This document shows, in pieces, positions 15,001 to 24,611 of a DNA stretch of 64,000 nt. How positions within the stretch are numbered: the stretch's first letter is position 1; each line of letters starts with the position of its first letter. Both the position numbers and the translations under genes were made by a program. Origin of the DNA: Cristatella mucedo (Eukaryota; Bryozoa; Phylactolaemata; Cristatellidae); assembly GCA_009760855.2 (NCBI GenBank), contig WPIO01000047.1, positions 2,932,001 through 2,996,000 of the forward strand, given 5' to 3'. The notes under the pieces were generated by a model. That model made no database searches. It was not told the DNA's origin and saw only the letters and a program-made list of their open reading frames with translations.

Positions 15001-17068
15001 GACGTTCACTGTGCTTCCTAATGTTTGTCATGGCAATCCCTGCTTTCGGTTGCTAGAGGCATTCATGGCTACTAGATCTTTAGTTTCTGGTTATAGTGCT
15101 ATTGGACTTTACTTGCAGCAATAGCGGCATGCGTGCAGTCACTTATTCACTGAATCGTCTGCTCATGGATGACGAGCAACCTCATCTTTACTTGATACTT
15201 TTGCCGAATGTTTAGCCACTCACCAACTTGCGCAGACGTTAGGCAAATTTTGTGCACACAGCTTGGTCAAACGGCAGTCTGCGAGCACGTCATGAGCTAT
15301 GAAGAAATGCCTTAAGCATTTGTGACCTCCATGTGGTTGGCAGCTGAAAGAAGTGCTGATTCTCTTTTATAGTCGTTAATTTCATGCAATCGAGTCACCA
15401 GCAGTCTTAATGTGAAACGAATAATTCAGCTACTTTGTCATAGTAAAATCTTAGGTCTCTCGGGGTCATATATAAGTTAGGTTCAACTTGGCCAAGCCAT
15501 GGGGGCCTGGTGAGAGTAAAAATCTTGCTCGTTAACTGGGATCATCCGTAAACCATTCAGGGTCTTCAGCAAAGGACACATGTGATACATTTTGTTACCC
15601 AATATGGTCACTTGCTGTAGAGGCAAATGATGTGGTCTTTTGAATAAAACTTCAAAACTTCTATCGAGCAGTCAAACAAGACCGAAATTACAGGCACTCG
15701 GCTTTAGTCACATTCTGTCCCTTCCAATTAGGAGATGTTATTCCAACTCTATGCCCAGTGCTGTCTTCGAGGAGTTTGGTTTTTATCATCCATTAATTGA
15801 AGGACATTGGCTGAATCCAGGATCGACTGCCTGCAAGGTGGGTGTTTTAGTTTATCAATCTCCGCAGCTGATACTGACTGTTCCGGAGGCACTTATAATT
15901 GGAAACATCTGTCGGCAGCCTTGGTTTGAACATGGGGTAAGGCGCTTGCCTTTTAACGATCATAGTTGTGTGTTTGAGCTCTGTGGCATATGTGAAGCAA
16001 CGGGATAGATCAAGTTCTCTTAGGGTGCTATGCAAATGAATTATGTATTCTATATGTAACACGCCCTTTTGGACTGCTATAATGTTGACGAAAAAGCTCG
16101 TGCGTCGATGTTTTTCATTAAATCCTTATTAAATTATTATTGAACTCGGTGCACGAACATTTTCCTCAACCTTATATTACTACCACTGCTTCTGTACTTT
16201 TACTTGGACGTAGTGAGCGTCACGAATGTATCATTCTGGTCTCAGGGTCAGGTCGGGTTCTCAGTACTTAGCTAACAACTGTCACACCATGTAAGTATTT
16301 GTCGTTCTCTACATACACAGGTAGATCTTGACGACTTTCAGCAATAGTGTGCTTTTTACAGAGGCAAACGTTGGCGGCATACAGAGAATATAATAATAAT
16401 TGTGTTGGTGACTCAGTGTAGATGACAATCATTAGCACCCCAAGCTGTGTGCGATTTGATGCAAACTCGGTTTTGTGCCGTATTTAGTCCTGGTGTAATT
16501 GGTCTAGACTGAGTTACATATACTATTCTTGATTTCGTGATATTTCGGATTGGGTTTTGTGCATATAAAAGTATGGAACCAAAATCTTTTCAGTTTATTA
16601 GGAATTAGTTACTTAATGTTGCTAAAGTTTGTAACTGAGTTTCTGCCGCAATGCTGATTCGTTGTAGAAACATTAGCAATCCGCGATTCATGAGTGTGCT
16701 TGTGGATGTATCAACGATACTTCTTGGTAAGGTTTCTTCTCTTTATTAATCAACATTTCTTGGTTAGTGTGGCTTCTTGTAGTATGTCATGTAACCCTTT
16801 GATACTGGCAGATCTGTACTCCGGAACTGACGTTGGATGTGCCACTGTCGTAAACGAGCTCCTACAGCGGCTCAAATGCACCGTCGATCAAGAAGTGGCC
16901 TACATGAAGAACATGTTGCTGCTGCTCGGCACTATGGACACATTGTTTGCTGTGAGCAGTGTGCCTGCTACACGAGAGTATTTGGACAGCTTGCAGCTGC
17001 CTTCTGCTGGGCTGCAGCCAGCTGGTTTGACGTCTTTAGCTAATGGTGTGGCAGTGTCAGTTACATGA
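1..17068 (+). CDS. UTP15: UTP15, U3 small nucleolar RNA-associated protein 15 (5' end outside window)
   Basis: UTP15 is a WD40 subunit of the t-UTP/UTP-A part of the small-subunit processome; it supports rDNA transcription and early pre-18S rRNA processing in the nucleolus. Exons, read by splice sites and homology: 898-1021, 3889-3943, 6461-6586, 7153-7288, 9000-9084, 10440-10595, 10683-10784, 14831-14964, 16668-16726, 16812-17068 (TGA at 17066). The first two bases of the window (AC before GTAAGG) fit the end of the preceding exon in phase and complete a Thr codon. With them the coding length is 1,236 nt, 411 aa plus stop, with every junction in phase. Blade-ending motifs are visible: TVRVWD, SAKLYD, SIKVWD, HVKVYD. 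A Lys-rich linker (IIKKKKKPS) follows, then the UTP15 C-terminal domain ([25 protein letters not shown]). The human protein is about 518 aa, so roughly the first 110-130 residues lie upstream of the window. Introns range from 85 bp to about 4 kb. Exon identity is strong; the 2-nt first exon is inferred from phase only. Confidence 0.94.
1050..1330 (+). mobile_element. LINE-B 3' fragment in a UTP15 intron
   Basis: This 5'-truncated, decayed piece matches the 3' part of the LINE-B copies at 24,190-24,590 and 28,345-28,530. Shared landmarks are GAACTGCTGCACCAGTTTCAG, then CTTTCTCTTTGTTGCATGAGA and GGCTACCGAATGC. Confidence 0.7.
2044..2795. mobile_element. Foldback/MITE-like element with terminal inverted repeats
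   Basis: The ends are 35-bp inverted repeats (2,044-2,078 and 2,761-2,795) sharing ACCGATATAAAGATATAAC and TGCTTGGCTTT. An inner pair, about 2,191-2,275 against 2,530-2,620, is also inverted and shares the core CTTTATCGGTA and GAAATAACATC. No transposase frame lies between the arms, so this would be a non-autonomous DNA element or a foldback. It sits in the UTP15 intron 1,022-3,888. No clear target-site duplication was seen. Confidence 0.65.
3299..3432 (-). mobile_element. LINE-A 3' end with (AAT)n tail
   Basis: The (AAT)n run at 3,299-3,327 is followed by GCACTTGATAAAGCGCCCTC and TTGCATTTGCTGGAAAGGG. This is the reverse complement of the 3' end seen on the longer LINE-A copies (for example 48,980-49,082). 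Confidence 0.8.
3957..3979. repeat. (TG)n microsatellite
   Basis: About 11 TG units just downstream of the UTP15 exon 3889-3943, within the intron. Confidence 0.9.
7398..7540 (+). mobile_element. tRNA-derived SINE, family C
   Basis: It has a tRNA-like head with an A-box-like TGGTCTAGCGGTT and a B-box-like GGCTCGAGCCCC, then GCATATGTGAAGCGCCTG. The 3' tail GAGATTAAGTTCTTTTAGGG resembles the LINE-A 3' end. It is nearly identical to the copy at 39,214-39,360. Confidence 0.85.
8738..8896 (-). mobile_element. tRNA-like SINE, family D
   Basis: The reverse strand carries the family D pattern: a palindromic CACGACC...GGTCGTG segment, a B-box-like GGTCCGAATCC, then GGGCGATCCTTTATTGCC and a GTTAAGGCT block. 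It lies in a UTP15 intron. Confidence 0.8.
9489..9738 (-). mobile_element. LINE-A 3' UTR fragment
   Basis: It matches the 3' untranslated part of LINE A: a short AAT tail, TTTACATTTGCTG, then the GCATGCACAG/GTCAGCA motif repeated twice. It is joined at about 9,738 to a tRNA-like stretch (GGTCGAAACACTGG, GAGGTCGTGGGATTACTCCC) that may be a degraded SINE. Confidence 0.8.
10826..10966 (-). mobile_element. tRNA-derived SINE, family C
   Basis: Reverse-strand copy in the UTP15 intron after exon 10683-10784. GGCGCTTCACATGTGCC, a GAGCCCACGACC B-box region and GAGCACCTTAACCGC are all present. Confidence 0.82.
11188..11540 (-). mobile_element. LINE-A 3' fragment
   Basis: This piece contains the LINE-A 3' UTR and the last codons of its reverse transcriptase ORF (reverse frame equivalent to the [15 protein letters not shown] region). 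It abuts the hAT remnant that begins near 11,600. Confidence 0.8.
11600..13165 (-). mobile_element. Decayed hAT transposon (ZMYM/TTF-type transposase) in a UTP15 intron
   Basis: On the reverse strand, broken frames read as a hAT transposase. At about 12,715-12,930: [12 protein letters not shown] and [10 protein letters not shown], typical of the RNase-H-like core. At about 12,370-12,600: [19 protein letters not shown]. At 11,750-11,880: the C-terminal dimerisation segment ([20 protein letters not shown]). The plus-strand left end begins CAGTGGCAGAGCCAGG, the usual form of a hAT terminal repeat. The right terminus was not found. Stops and frameshifts make it inactive. Confidence 0.8.
13170..13545 (+). 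mobile_element. LINE-A fragment, decayed
   Basis: It resembles the C-terminal region of the LINE-A reverse transcriptase protein: CATTTGTGACATCCCGGCTC, then GCACTGGCTTGCCATCAATC and CCAGCCTACCTATCC. Compare 48,400-48,800. Frame is broken. Confidence 0.65.
14555..14605 (-). repeat. LINE-A/SINE-C tail fragment
   Basis: A short match to the shared 3' tail (AGAGAGCTCAATC...GGGCACTTTAC, reverse orientation), 240 bases upstream of the UTP15 exon at 14,831. Confidence 0.45.
15915..16045 (+). mobile_element. tRNA-derived SINE, family C, diverged
   Basis: The pattern is as at 7,398 but mutated: GGTAAGGCGCTTGCC, GTGTGTTTGAGCTCTG, GCATATGTGAAGC, and the tail GATCAAGTTCTCTTAGGGTG. Confidence 0.7.
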
Positions 17069-17207
17069 TTTACTTTAGGGCATCCTAATCAATAACGGAC
17101 AACATGACGTGCATCATATTCTAAAACTGAATTCCGTGGCATGTCTGAACTGCAAGATTTGCTTTACCGTGTGCTGGCTCACAGGCTAGCATTGCTTGTT
17201 AGCTCAG

Positions 17208-17213
17208 AATAAA
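17208..17213 (+). promoter_or_regulatory. Probable polyadenylation signal of UTP15
   Basis: An AATAAA hexamer lies about 140 bases after the UTP15 stop codon. It is the first canonical signal downstream, so it is the likely 3' end signal; no transcript data support it. Confidence 0.5.
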
Positions 17214-19280
17214 GGCAGGGAAGTCGCACGCCGCCTGCAAAATGTATCGAGCTTTTGTTTATTAGAATGCATATCACATTCGTGAGTTTGCATGTATGAG
17301 CAGCTTGCTTCTTAACTCTCTTTCTTAACTTTGAACATATGTTGTAATTTTTCGTAATGATATTTACTTACTGCTGACTTGCCTTGTGGAATGGCCCTCA
17401 GTAGATCTAGGGCTCGGGTCGCAATCCTGCACTTATCTTTATAGGAACTGTATCTGACCTACTAGCAATAGTGACCGTCATAGAGCAAAACTGCATGCTA
17501 CTCTGCTGTGCTTTCATGCAGCCGGACTCGAGTCACTGCGAAACAACGATCGGGCTTTGCGGGCGGATGTAGAGCTCTCGAGCTGCCTCATTTAGCCTGG
17601 ATAATACCAGATGGACAGATCATACACAGGATTTGCTTATCCTTGATCTTCCAGGTTGCTTTATGATAGCCTGAGAGCATGTGTCTGTGGTGGCCTACCT
17701 GTGCAACCCCACTAGCACCTGGAGGTATGCAGCTTTTTAGCAATCATTGGGTGCTCTGTGAGTTCCATCAGAATTTTTGCAGTCAGATTCCACTGCGAAA
17801 AGGCGTCCAGACATTCACAGTGGATCTGTAAACGCTTTGGTGCTCCGAATTACTTAAAGGTGTAAATCAACTTAAAGCATATGACAGCTCACCGACAAGC
17901 CAAGACGAAATAGCCTGCTTGCAAAATAGCTTGAAAAAACTAGCCGGACAGAATAGCCTGCCCACGAAATATCAGCATCTTATCCACTAACCTACTAGCA
18001 GCTCAGTACGTGGGGTTTTGCTTCGCTGAGTAATAGTATTTCCGTCACGAAGACAATGCTTACGGATTGACAAAGAGTTATTAGAGATTGAATGCTTGCA
18101 TTTTCCTTTATCGGTATTTTTCTGTATTCAATATCGGCGAAACTAGATCTTTCAAAAAAAGTTCTACGAAATACTGATGTCGACAGCTTTCGTAGGAGAA
18201 CGCTGCTTACCGATCTTGCAGTCAGGTTTGCCCATACTGGTTAAACGAGTCCCACTAAGACTTACTGAGTAGGCTGCTGCTACTTATTACGAAACCTGGA
18301 GTGTCAAATACCGAGGCCGAATGGTCGTTAAATATATTAAAACTAATCAAGAAACTTCGAACGACGACGGGCACATACTACTTTAACGATGCTGTTGTGG
18401 CTTAGAAACAGCCGCGATGGTGATGAATGACATGGAGATCATTTTATCATCCAGTAGATTTCTGTCCAGTTGTTGAGCTACGGGCTTAGGATTTCACATT
18501 GTCTTTATCATAGTCTGCTTTGCTTGCTGCCATGTGAAAATCTTGGCTCAGCCATTGACCTGTCAATCTAAAAATATTACGAGTCGATACTTTCATAAAA
18601 AGAAAATTGAAAAAATAAGCTTTGCGTGCAACTTAAATAATGCTATCATCAATTACTATATGATTTAAAAGTCAATTTTTTTTCTTTCCGAATGTTGGCT
18701 AATCTTATCCTATGTGAGCCTATGCCACTCCAAATCAGGCTAGGCAACGTCATGGACCTCAAAGGCAACCCTACTGAAACCTGTCTACATCCCACCTTAT
18801 CTTTTGCAAGAAAATGTAAATCTGGCTGATACGTTACTTTAATCGGAGTGCAGACATTTGTACTCCAGACGCTTCCCACGGACATCCCGCCAGGGGTAAG
18901 ACATTCCTCAGCGTATACGGTTTAGGGTTCACATTTTTAAGGTTTTAGGATTTAAGTTACGGCGGGCTGAGCCTCCGCCGCCAAAATCCACACGCTCCTA
19001 TACAGCGCTTGAATTAGGGCGGTGTAACGAGATCTCATGAGATCGAATCATACTCTGTAGACCTCTGAGGCTTAGCTCGCATATGCAGGAACGTGCGGCA
19101 CGTCGTATCGCGCGCCGCTTTGACGGGTACGAACGCCTGCGTGGCGGCATCGAGCGGGCACGAACTCCTGCGGGACCAAAGTGTAAAGCTCGCCGACGCC
19201 GCTCGCTCTATTACAAACCATCCTTCCAATTCATTCATCCTAATTATATTGAGTTAATTTTATTTTAATTGAGCGTGAAC
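17214..19280. other. Intergenic, no recognised gene
   Basis: Downstream of UTP15. Only short, uncorrelated frames are present. A reverse-strand frame of 78 codons (18,649-18,885) has no family I recognise. AT content drops after about 18,900. Confidence 0.5.
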
Positions 19281-19287
19281 ATTTGAT

Positions 19288-19311
19288 CATATATATATAT
19301 ATATATATATA
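19288..19311. repeat. (AT)n microsatellite
   Basis: Twelve AT units. Confidence 0.9.
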
Positions 19312-19370
19312 CACGTTTATTTATCTGTATTCTTAGTTATTCATTCATCAACATAAGGGGAAGTGTTCTA

Positions 19371-19456
19371 CGGGAGGGGGGAAATATCCGGGGGGGAATG
19401 TCCAAGGGTCCACCAGGGGGGAATGTCCACGGGGAAACGTCCAGAGGGCAATGTCC
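19371..19456. repeat. G-rich minisatellite-like array
   Basis: About five units of the form G4-7, AA, three bases, then CC (for example GGGGGGAATGTCC, GGGGAAACGTCC) separated by short spacers. The plus strand has several G runs of 4-7 and could form G-quadruplexes. Confidence 0.75.
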
Positions 19457-20539
19457 TACACCCACTTTACTTGCTAGCACCAGCCTACCTATCCGACATC
19501 CTAGCTCCTCCAGTTCGCTGCCCTTGGGTATTAGCCCAGTGTTTTGAGGCTCGAACTTCACGACCGACGCAACAGGTTCTATCTAGTCATACGGTGACCT
19601 ATTATTGCTACATTGCTGCAACACGACACAAGCTGACATGTTCGACGAGTTTGCACTTCAAACTAAGCGCTCTTGCCCTGACGGCCTGTGGATGACCACT
19701 AATATAAGACTAGCTTGGTCTGCTAAGCTCAAGCTTGAAAAAGCATACGAAAGATCTGCACTGACTGTCCTACGCACAAGTTCGGGCGTTTAGATTGGAA
19801 AGAGTATAAGAAAGATCACTGATAAATCTCAGCGTCGCAGCTTCAGTAGCTCAAGCGAGAGACTATGCATCGAGAGCACGAGAGACTTTGAACCTACGGC
19901 GACGAGCAACTGTTACTTAGGCTGTACAGTGTAACTTAGGCTTTACAGTTGTGTTCCACTGGCTACTCAGCCGATAGTATCTTGTTGTGCTGTAGCGGTC
20001 CGTCTTTGAGGTCGGGGCAATCGCTAGCAATCGCTGGCAAACGGCAGGGTTATTATACCCGGGTACTGGAAATCCGCACAGTTAACTCAGTCATTCCGTC
20101 CGGTGCACGCCACGTAAAGCGCTTGTGCCGGTGCCTAACCGCTACTGACCGGCTCACAAAAACTGTCGCTTTCGACGCCCAGTTGTGTCAGCTGTGTGTT
20201 TTAACCGCACTGCAACGCTGCATTTTCCGCTGCAGCGCTGCATTTCACGGTCCACCGATAGAGCAGGGAGGCGTGACATTTGAGCGGTTACACCATTCAC
20301 CTTGAGGTGACTTATTTTCGTTTCCGTCCTCTTCTGACCCCTGAGCAGTCGATGTGGGCACCAATTGGGCCACGCGGTTTCAATTTTACTCCTGAATCAG
20401 CCAAAGCGGTCGTTCTCGGGCTACATATCAAGACTGAATCAATGCACCGGAAGAAGCTGATTTACTTTCGCTAAAGCTATCTTTCTGCCATTTCAGACAC
20501 GTTCATACGAGCGATGGCCTACCAGCTAGATTCTTGTGC

Positions 20540-20708
20540 CGTGACGGCACACTAGGTAAGGCGGTTGCTTTCACAATCGATCTCGGTCCCGAGGTCGTGG
20601 GTTCGATTCCTGCGGTGGGCGATCCTTTATCGCTACTGGAAGCGGTGGTGGTAGCCGTAAAGGCTCTTCTGTCGCTGTACAAAAAGAGGCTGTTTAATCA
20701 GCTAGGAT
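20540..20708 (+). mobile_element. tRNA-like SINE, family D
   Basis: One of the clearest copies: TAAGGCGGTTGCTTTCAC, GAGGTCGTGGGTTCGATTCC as the B-box region, GGGCGATCCTTTATCGC, GGTGGTAGCCGTAAAGGCTC, ending near TTTAATCAGCTAGG. Confidence 0.85.
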
Positions 20709-22330
20709 TTCTTTATTTATTTTAAAACGTATACTCTTGTACCCTGCTAGGTTCGGTTGGCTGGGACCGGAAGGCTGTAATACGGATGAGGGTCACCGGC
20801 TAGGCTGGGTTCGGACCGACGGCACGGTCGGATGTGCGGTGACGTGAGGTCACTGGGGCTCTCTGGTAGGAAAAGTTGGCCTAGTAAGTCGTGATGTTGG
20901 AGGCCCCGGTCTCCCCGAGTTATGCACCAGGATGGTTGCAGTTTGCTCTGGCGATGCGGTCACGCACGCAAGGCAACGAGTGCCCAAGGCCCGAGCGGAG
21001 CTGGATAGCACGCCCGTTGTTGTGTCTTGTATATTCCGCGTTTCCCGTGTAGCCTGTTCGTGACCCCCCGTGTGTTGGCGTCTTTCGGCGGAAACTCTCG
21101 ACTGTTGTGGACGTCTGCTCCGTCAATCCCAGAATACTCAGCTAGCCGGGTCTTGGACAGCGTACGCTCGTACTGTTGGATTCGGAGTCGGTACAACGGC
21201 GGGACTGTGGAAGCCGACTGACTAACAAGCACGTTTGCTCGCGCTTGCTTCATCGTCTTGCGTCCCTAGAGTGTACTTTCTTTATGACCCTCCCTGTAGA
21301 CTTGTTTAGTTCCCCTGTTGTTGTTGGTGCGTTATTCTAAAGATGTTTAACCTGATGACCGCTCGTCTTATCCTAGCTCAGCGGCATGGCGAGCGGCAGC
21401 TTGGCCAGAGTATGGCGGGGCTAGGCGGGAAATAGCCTCTCACCCCTAAAACTTGGCTACACTCAAACAGTAAGTTCCAGTCGGGATTGCAGGCTATTAA
21501 CTTCAAAGAATCAGAAAAACTGACAACGTTGAAAGGCTTTCTCAAGAATGCTGACCGATGGCAGAGTTATGGGGGCGCCGAGGTGTTGACTTCCTCCAGC
21601 TGCACTAGCTGATGCTGCTTCCTTTCCCAAACAACGTCAACCGCGAGGGTAAACTACCTCACCCTGGGCACCTAGCCCGTCTAGCCCGCCAAGGCCCGGT
21701 TTAAACTGTGCGAATTGTTTCCTACCTGCTTCCTTCCTACTTCGGTCTTCCTTTTTGTAGGAAATTTACGCAACAGTCTTGCTCCCTACTCACTCAGCCT
21801 TACTGGCCCTCATCACTGCACATCCCGCGGCCAATCGGTGCCCAGCGTTCCTGCTGCTAGCGGCAAAGACGCTAGCCGGTAGGAGCGCCGTGTTCTGAGT
21901 CGCAGACTACAGTGTTTCCCGTTAGAATAGACGTCCGCACGCCGGTTGAAAATACAGCGTTGCCGAGTTTTGTTTAGTAAGAGTGTTTCTGAAAGTCGCT
22001 TGCTATTTAGCAACGTGCGAAGTCAATACAGTCGCAACACCCCACCCTGTAGTTTGATTATATGCAGGCCCGTATTGCTCCTCTGCTAAACCGCTGGTGA
22101 ACAGCTGCTGGGAACATCATCGAAACGGGGCCAGTGCGCAGCTGTGGTAAGCGTCTGATGTGGCTGGACACAGGCCTCTAACCAGGTGGTGAATAGATGG
22201 CGAATTCACCATCAAGGTCGGCCGGTCCATAGCCAAGGTCCACCTCGGATGGATCGTCGGGTCGGCCAGTGCACGGCCGTGGTCGTGGAGCTGAGGCCGT
22301 GGAGCTGAGGCGTGGTCAAGGAGCTGAGTG

Positions 22331-22357
22331 GGAGAAGGAAGTCGTGCTTCCTTCTCC
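22331..22357. repeat. Perfect 11-bp hairpin
   Basis: GGAGAAGGAAG, five-base loop, then its exact complement. It follows a short tandem repeat of GTGGAGCTGAGG (22,285-22,328). Confidence 0.8.
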
Positions 22358-23108
22358 TCCGTGCTTTGTACATTAAACTGGTGGTGGTCATCGGCTGGCG
22401 TTCGATGTGCCTTTCGCGAGCCAAATGACACGCCTGACACACCAAACACCCTAATTATTATACAGTGGCTTTCTAAGGGGGCGGGGGAGGCGGATGACCC
22501 CAGGCGCCAAGGCCACGGGAGCGCCAAAAGTAAATATATTGTGCCTATTTCTATAAACTTTTTTGTGTGAAAATACCAATCTTTATTTCAAGCGAGTCCT
22601 TTTTTTAATGCACTTGACTATTGCTGGCTGAGCTAGTTAATCATGTTTACAGTCTTAGACCAAGCTGTACCATGAAGCTCTGGCAGCACACACGTGACGA
22701 CACGAAAACACCAAGGAGCGCTTCTTACGCCGTGCATTCGGCTGGCGCTCGCAGCTCAACAAGCACGTGGGGGTTCTTCTCTTCGTCCGCATTCCAACTG
22801 TCATTTCCGTTAGCTCACCCTACCTCATCCTCATCGTACCTGCCGCAGGCGGGCTGTTTCTCGTCAAAGGCGAGACCAGTGTGCTAACGCCGAGCCCTTC
22901 CTAATGTCCACCCGAAATTCCCGATCGCCACATAAATTGTCAAATGGGTTTAGCAAGTTGAAGAAACAGTTAAAGCTAATTGTCCATGAATATAGCCGAT
23001 CTCACCATCAGGCTTTCACCACAGGGAAAATACAGAGAGGAGACGTGTCAAGGGAAGTGGAATTGACACTGCTCTTGGGGCCAAAATGAAAATGATGGCA
23101 AGAAGTCC

Positions 23109-23209
<101 letters not shown>

Positions 23210-23399
23210 CAGCTGCATCGGATTCTCGGTTTCTCTAAATCGGGCGTTTTGTGGTCACAAAGAGAGTCTTGACATGGCTCATGATAAAAACATAAATAAC
23301 TTCTTGGGGCTTTTTATCTTCTGGCTCAGTTCGACTCTCTTCTGAAATTGAATGATTGAGAACAACGATTGGTCTGGCAGACGAAGCACTGGAAGCAAT

Positions 23400-24590
23400 G
23401 GCGCGGTTTAAATAGTATTTGTCTGATCGTGTTTAATTCGTGTTGTGTGGGGTCAGGTCTCACACATGAGACGGGTCATCTGTGAAGTCCCTCAAGGATC
23501 CGTACTCGGTTCCTTGCTGTTCTCCATTTATACACAACCTCTGGGAACAGTGATTAAGGCCCATGGAATAGGATATCACTTTTATGCTGACGATACTCAG
23601 CTTTATTTATCATTCCAAACCGTCAGAATCTGCTGCAGCAATTATTAAACTAAATGCTTGCCTTGCCGACATTCGATCCTGGATGTCGGAAAACTTCTTG
23701 AAGCTAAATGACGATAAAAGCGAACTGCTGATCATAGGACGCCCTAAGCGTGTGGCTGGATTAAAAGGCTTTACTCTTCTAATAGGTGATGCTGTTATGC
23801 GACCATCACCATGTGCTTGAAATTTAGGTATTTTCGACAGATGCGTAAATTTTAAAAACTTCCTTCAGAAGACTGTTTCTACAGCTAGTCATTAAGTCCC
23901 ATCCCTATCTAGGAGCTGTCTTCCACAGTGGCTTGCAAAAAATTTAACTAGCTCGTTGGTTCTGTCTCGGCTTGATTATTGTAATTCACTTTTGACTGGG
24001 CTACCAAAGAAAGCAACTAGGCCACTGCAGCTGACTATGAATATGGCTGTAAGGCTAGTTTTCAAGTCCCAGAGGTTTGAGCAAGTGCCTCCTTTGCTAA
24101 AAGAGCTAGGATGGATGCCGGTTGAGCAACGGATACAGAGCCAAGTTCTTAAGGTGACCCACAAGGACTGTCATGGATTGGATCCTTCGTACTTAGTTGA
24201 ACTGCTGCACCAGTTTCAGCCTCTTCGAGCCGCCAGGTCTTGCGTGGACAATAATCTAGCTGTTTCATTCCTCTGATTAAAGACCGTTGGCGACACAAGC
24301 TCTGCAGACCCTAGACTGGAACTGGCTTCCACAATTCTTATGCAACGACAACTACTCACCTACTGCCAACTATGGCTCATTCTTTTCAGCGGTCCTGAGC
24401 TGCTACTTCCATGCTACTCACTACCTCAACTTTTCTCCTGACTCTGCTATGCTTCCCACTTTCTTTTTGTTGGGTGAGACGAAGTCTGTTGGCTACCGAA
24501 AGCCGCTTAGGCTGTGAGTGTGCTATTCAAAATTCTCTTGGGTAACACCCACATAGTCTTTATGACTTTTGAAGTTACAGATGTCTAGGG
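23400..24590 (+). mobile_element. LINE-B, reverse transcriptase fragment (L2/CR1-like non-LTR retrotransposon)
   Basis: The frames read [19 protein letters not shown] and [14 protein letters not shown] (intact catalytic YADD box). These are followed by [35 protein letters not shown], and the C-terminal thumb-like region. One or more frameshifts occur near 23,640 and 23,820. It is 5' truncated, with no endonuclease domain. The 3' end lies near 24,590 and lacks an AAT tail. Confidence 0.88.
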
Positions 24591-24611
24591 TTATTTGATA
24601 TATTGATGTTG

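Larger units (their letters stand above)
19460..22610. other. GC-richer intergenic segment, unclassified
   Basis: A GC-richer stretch than its flanks with several mid-length frames (136 codons at 22,117-22,527 minus; 118 codons at 19,949-20,305 plus). They lack recognisable domains and show low-complexity composition. It includes one family D SINE. It may be old repeat or an unrecognised gene end; I do not assign one. Confidence 0.4.

Noticed and set aside
22117-22527. 136-codon reverse frame as a gene
   Set aside because: Pro/His/Ser-rich low-complexity translation without a domain, in a GC-rich stretch where stop codons are rare.
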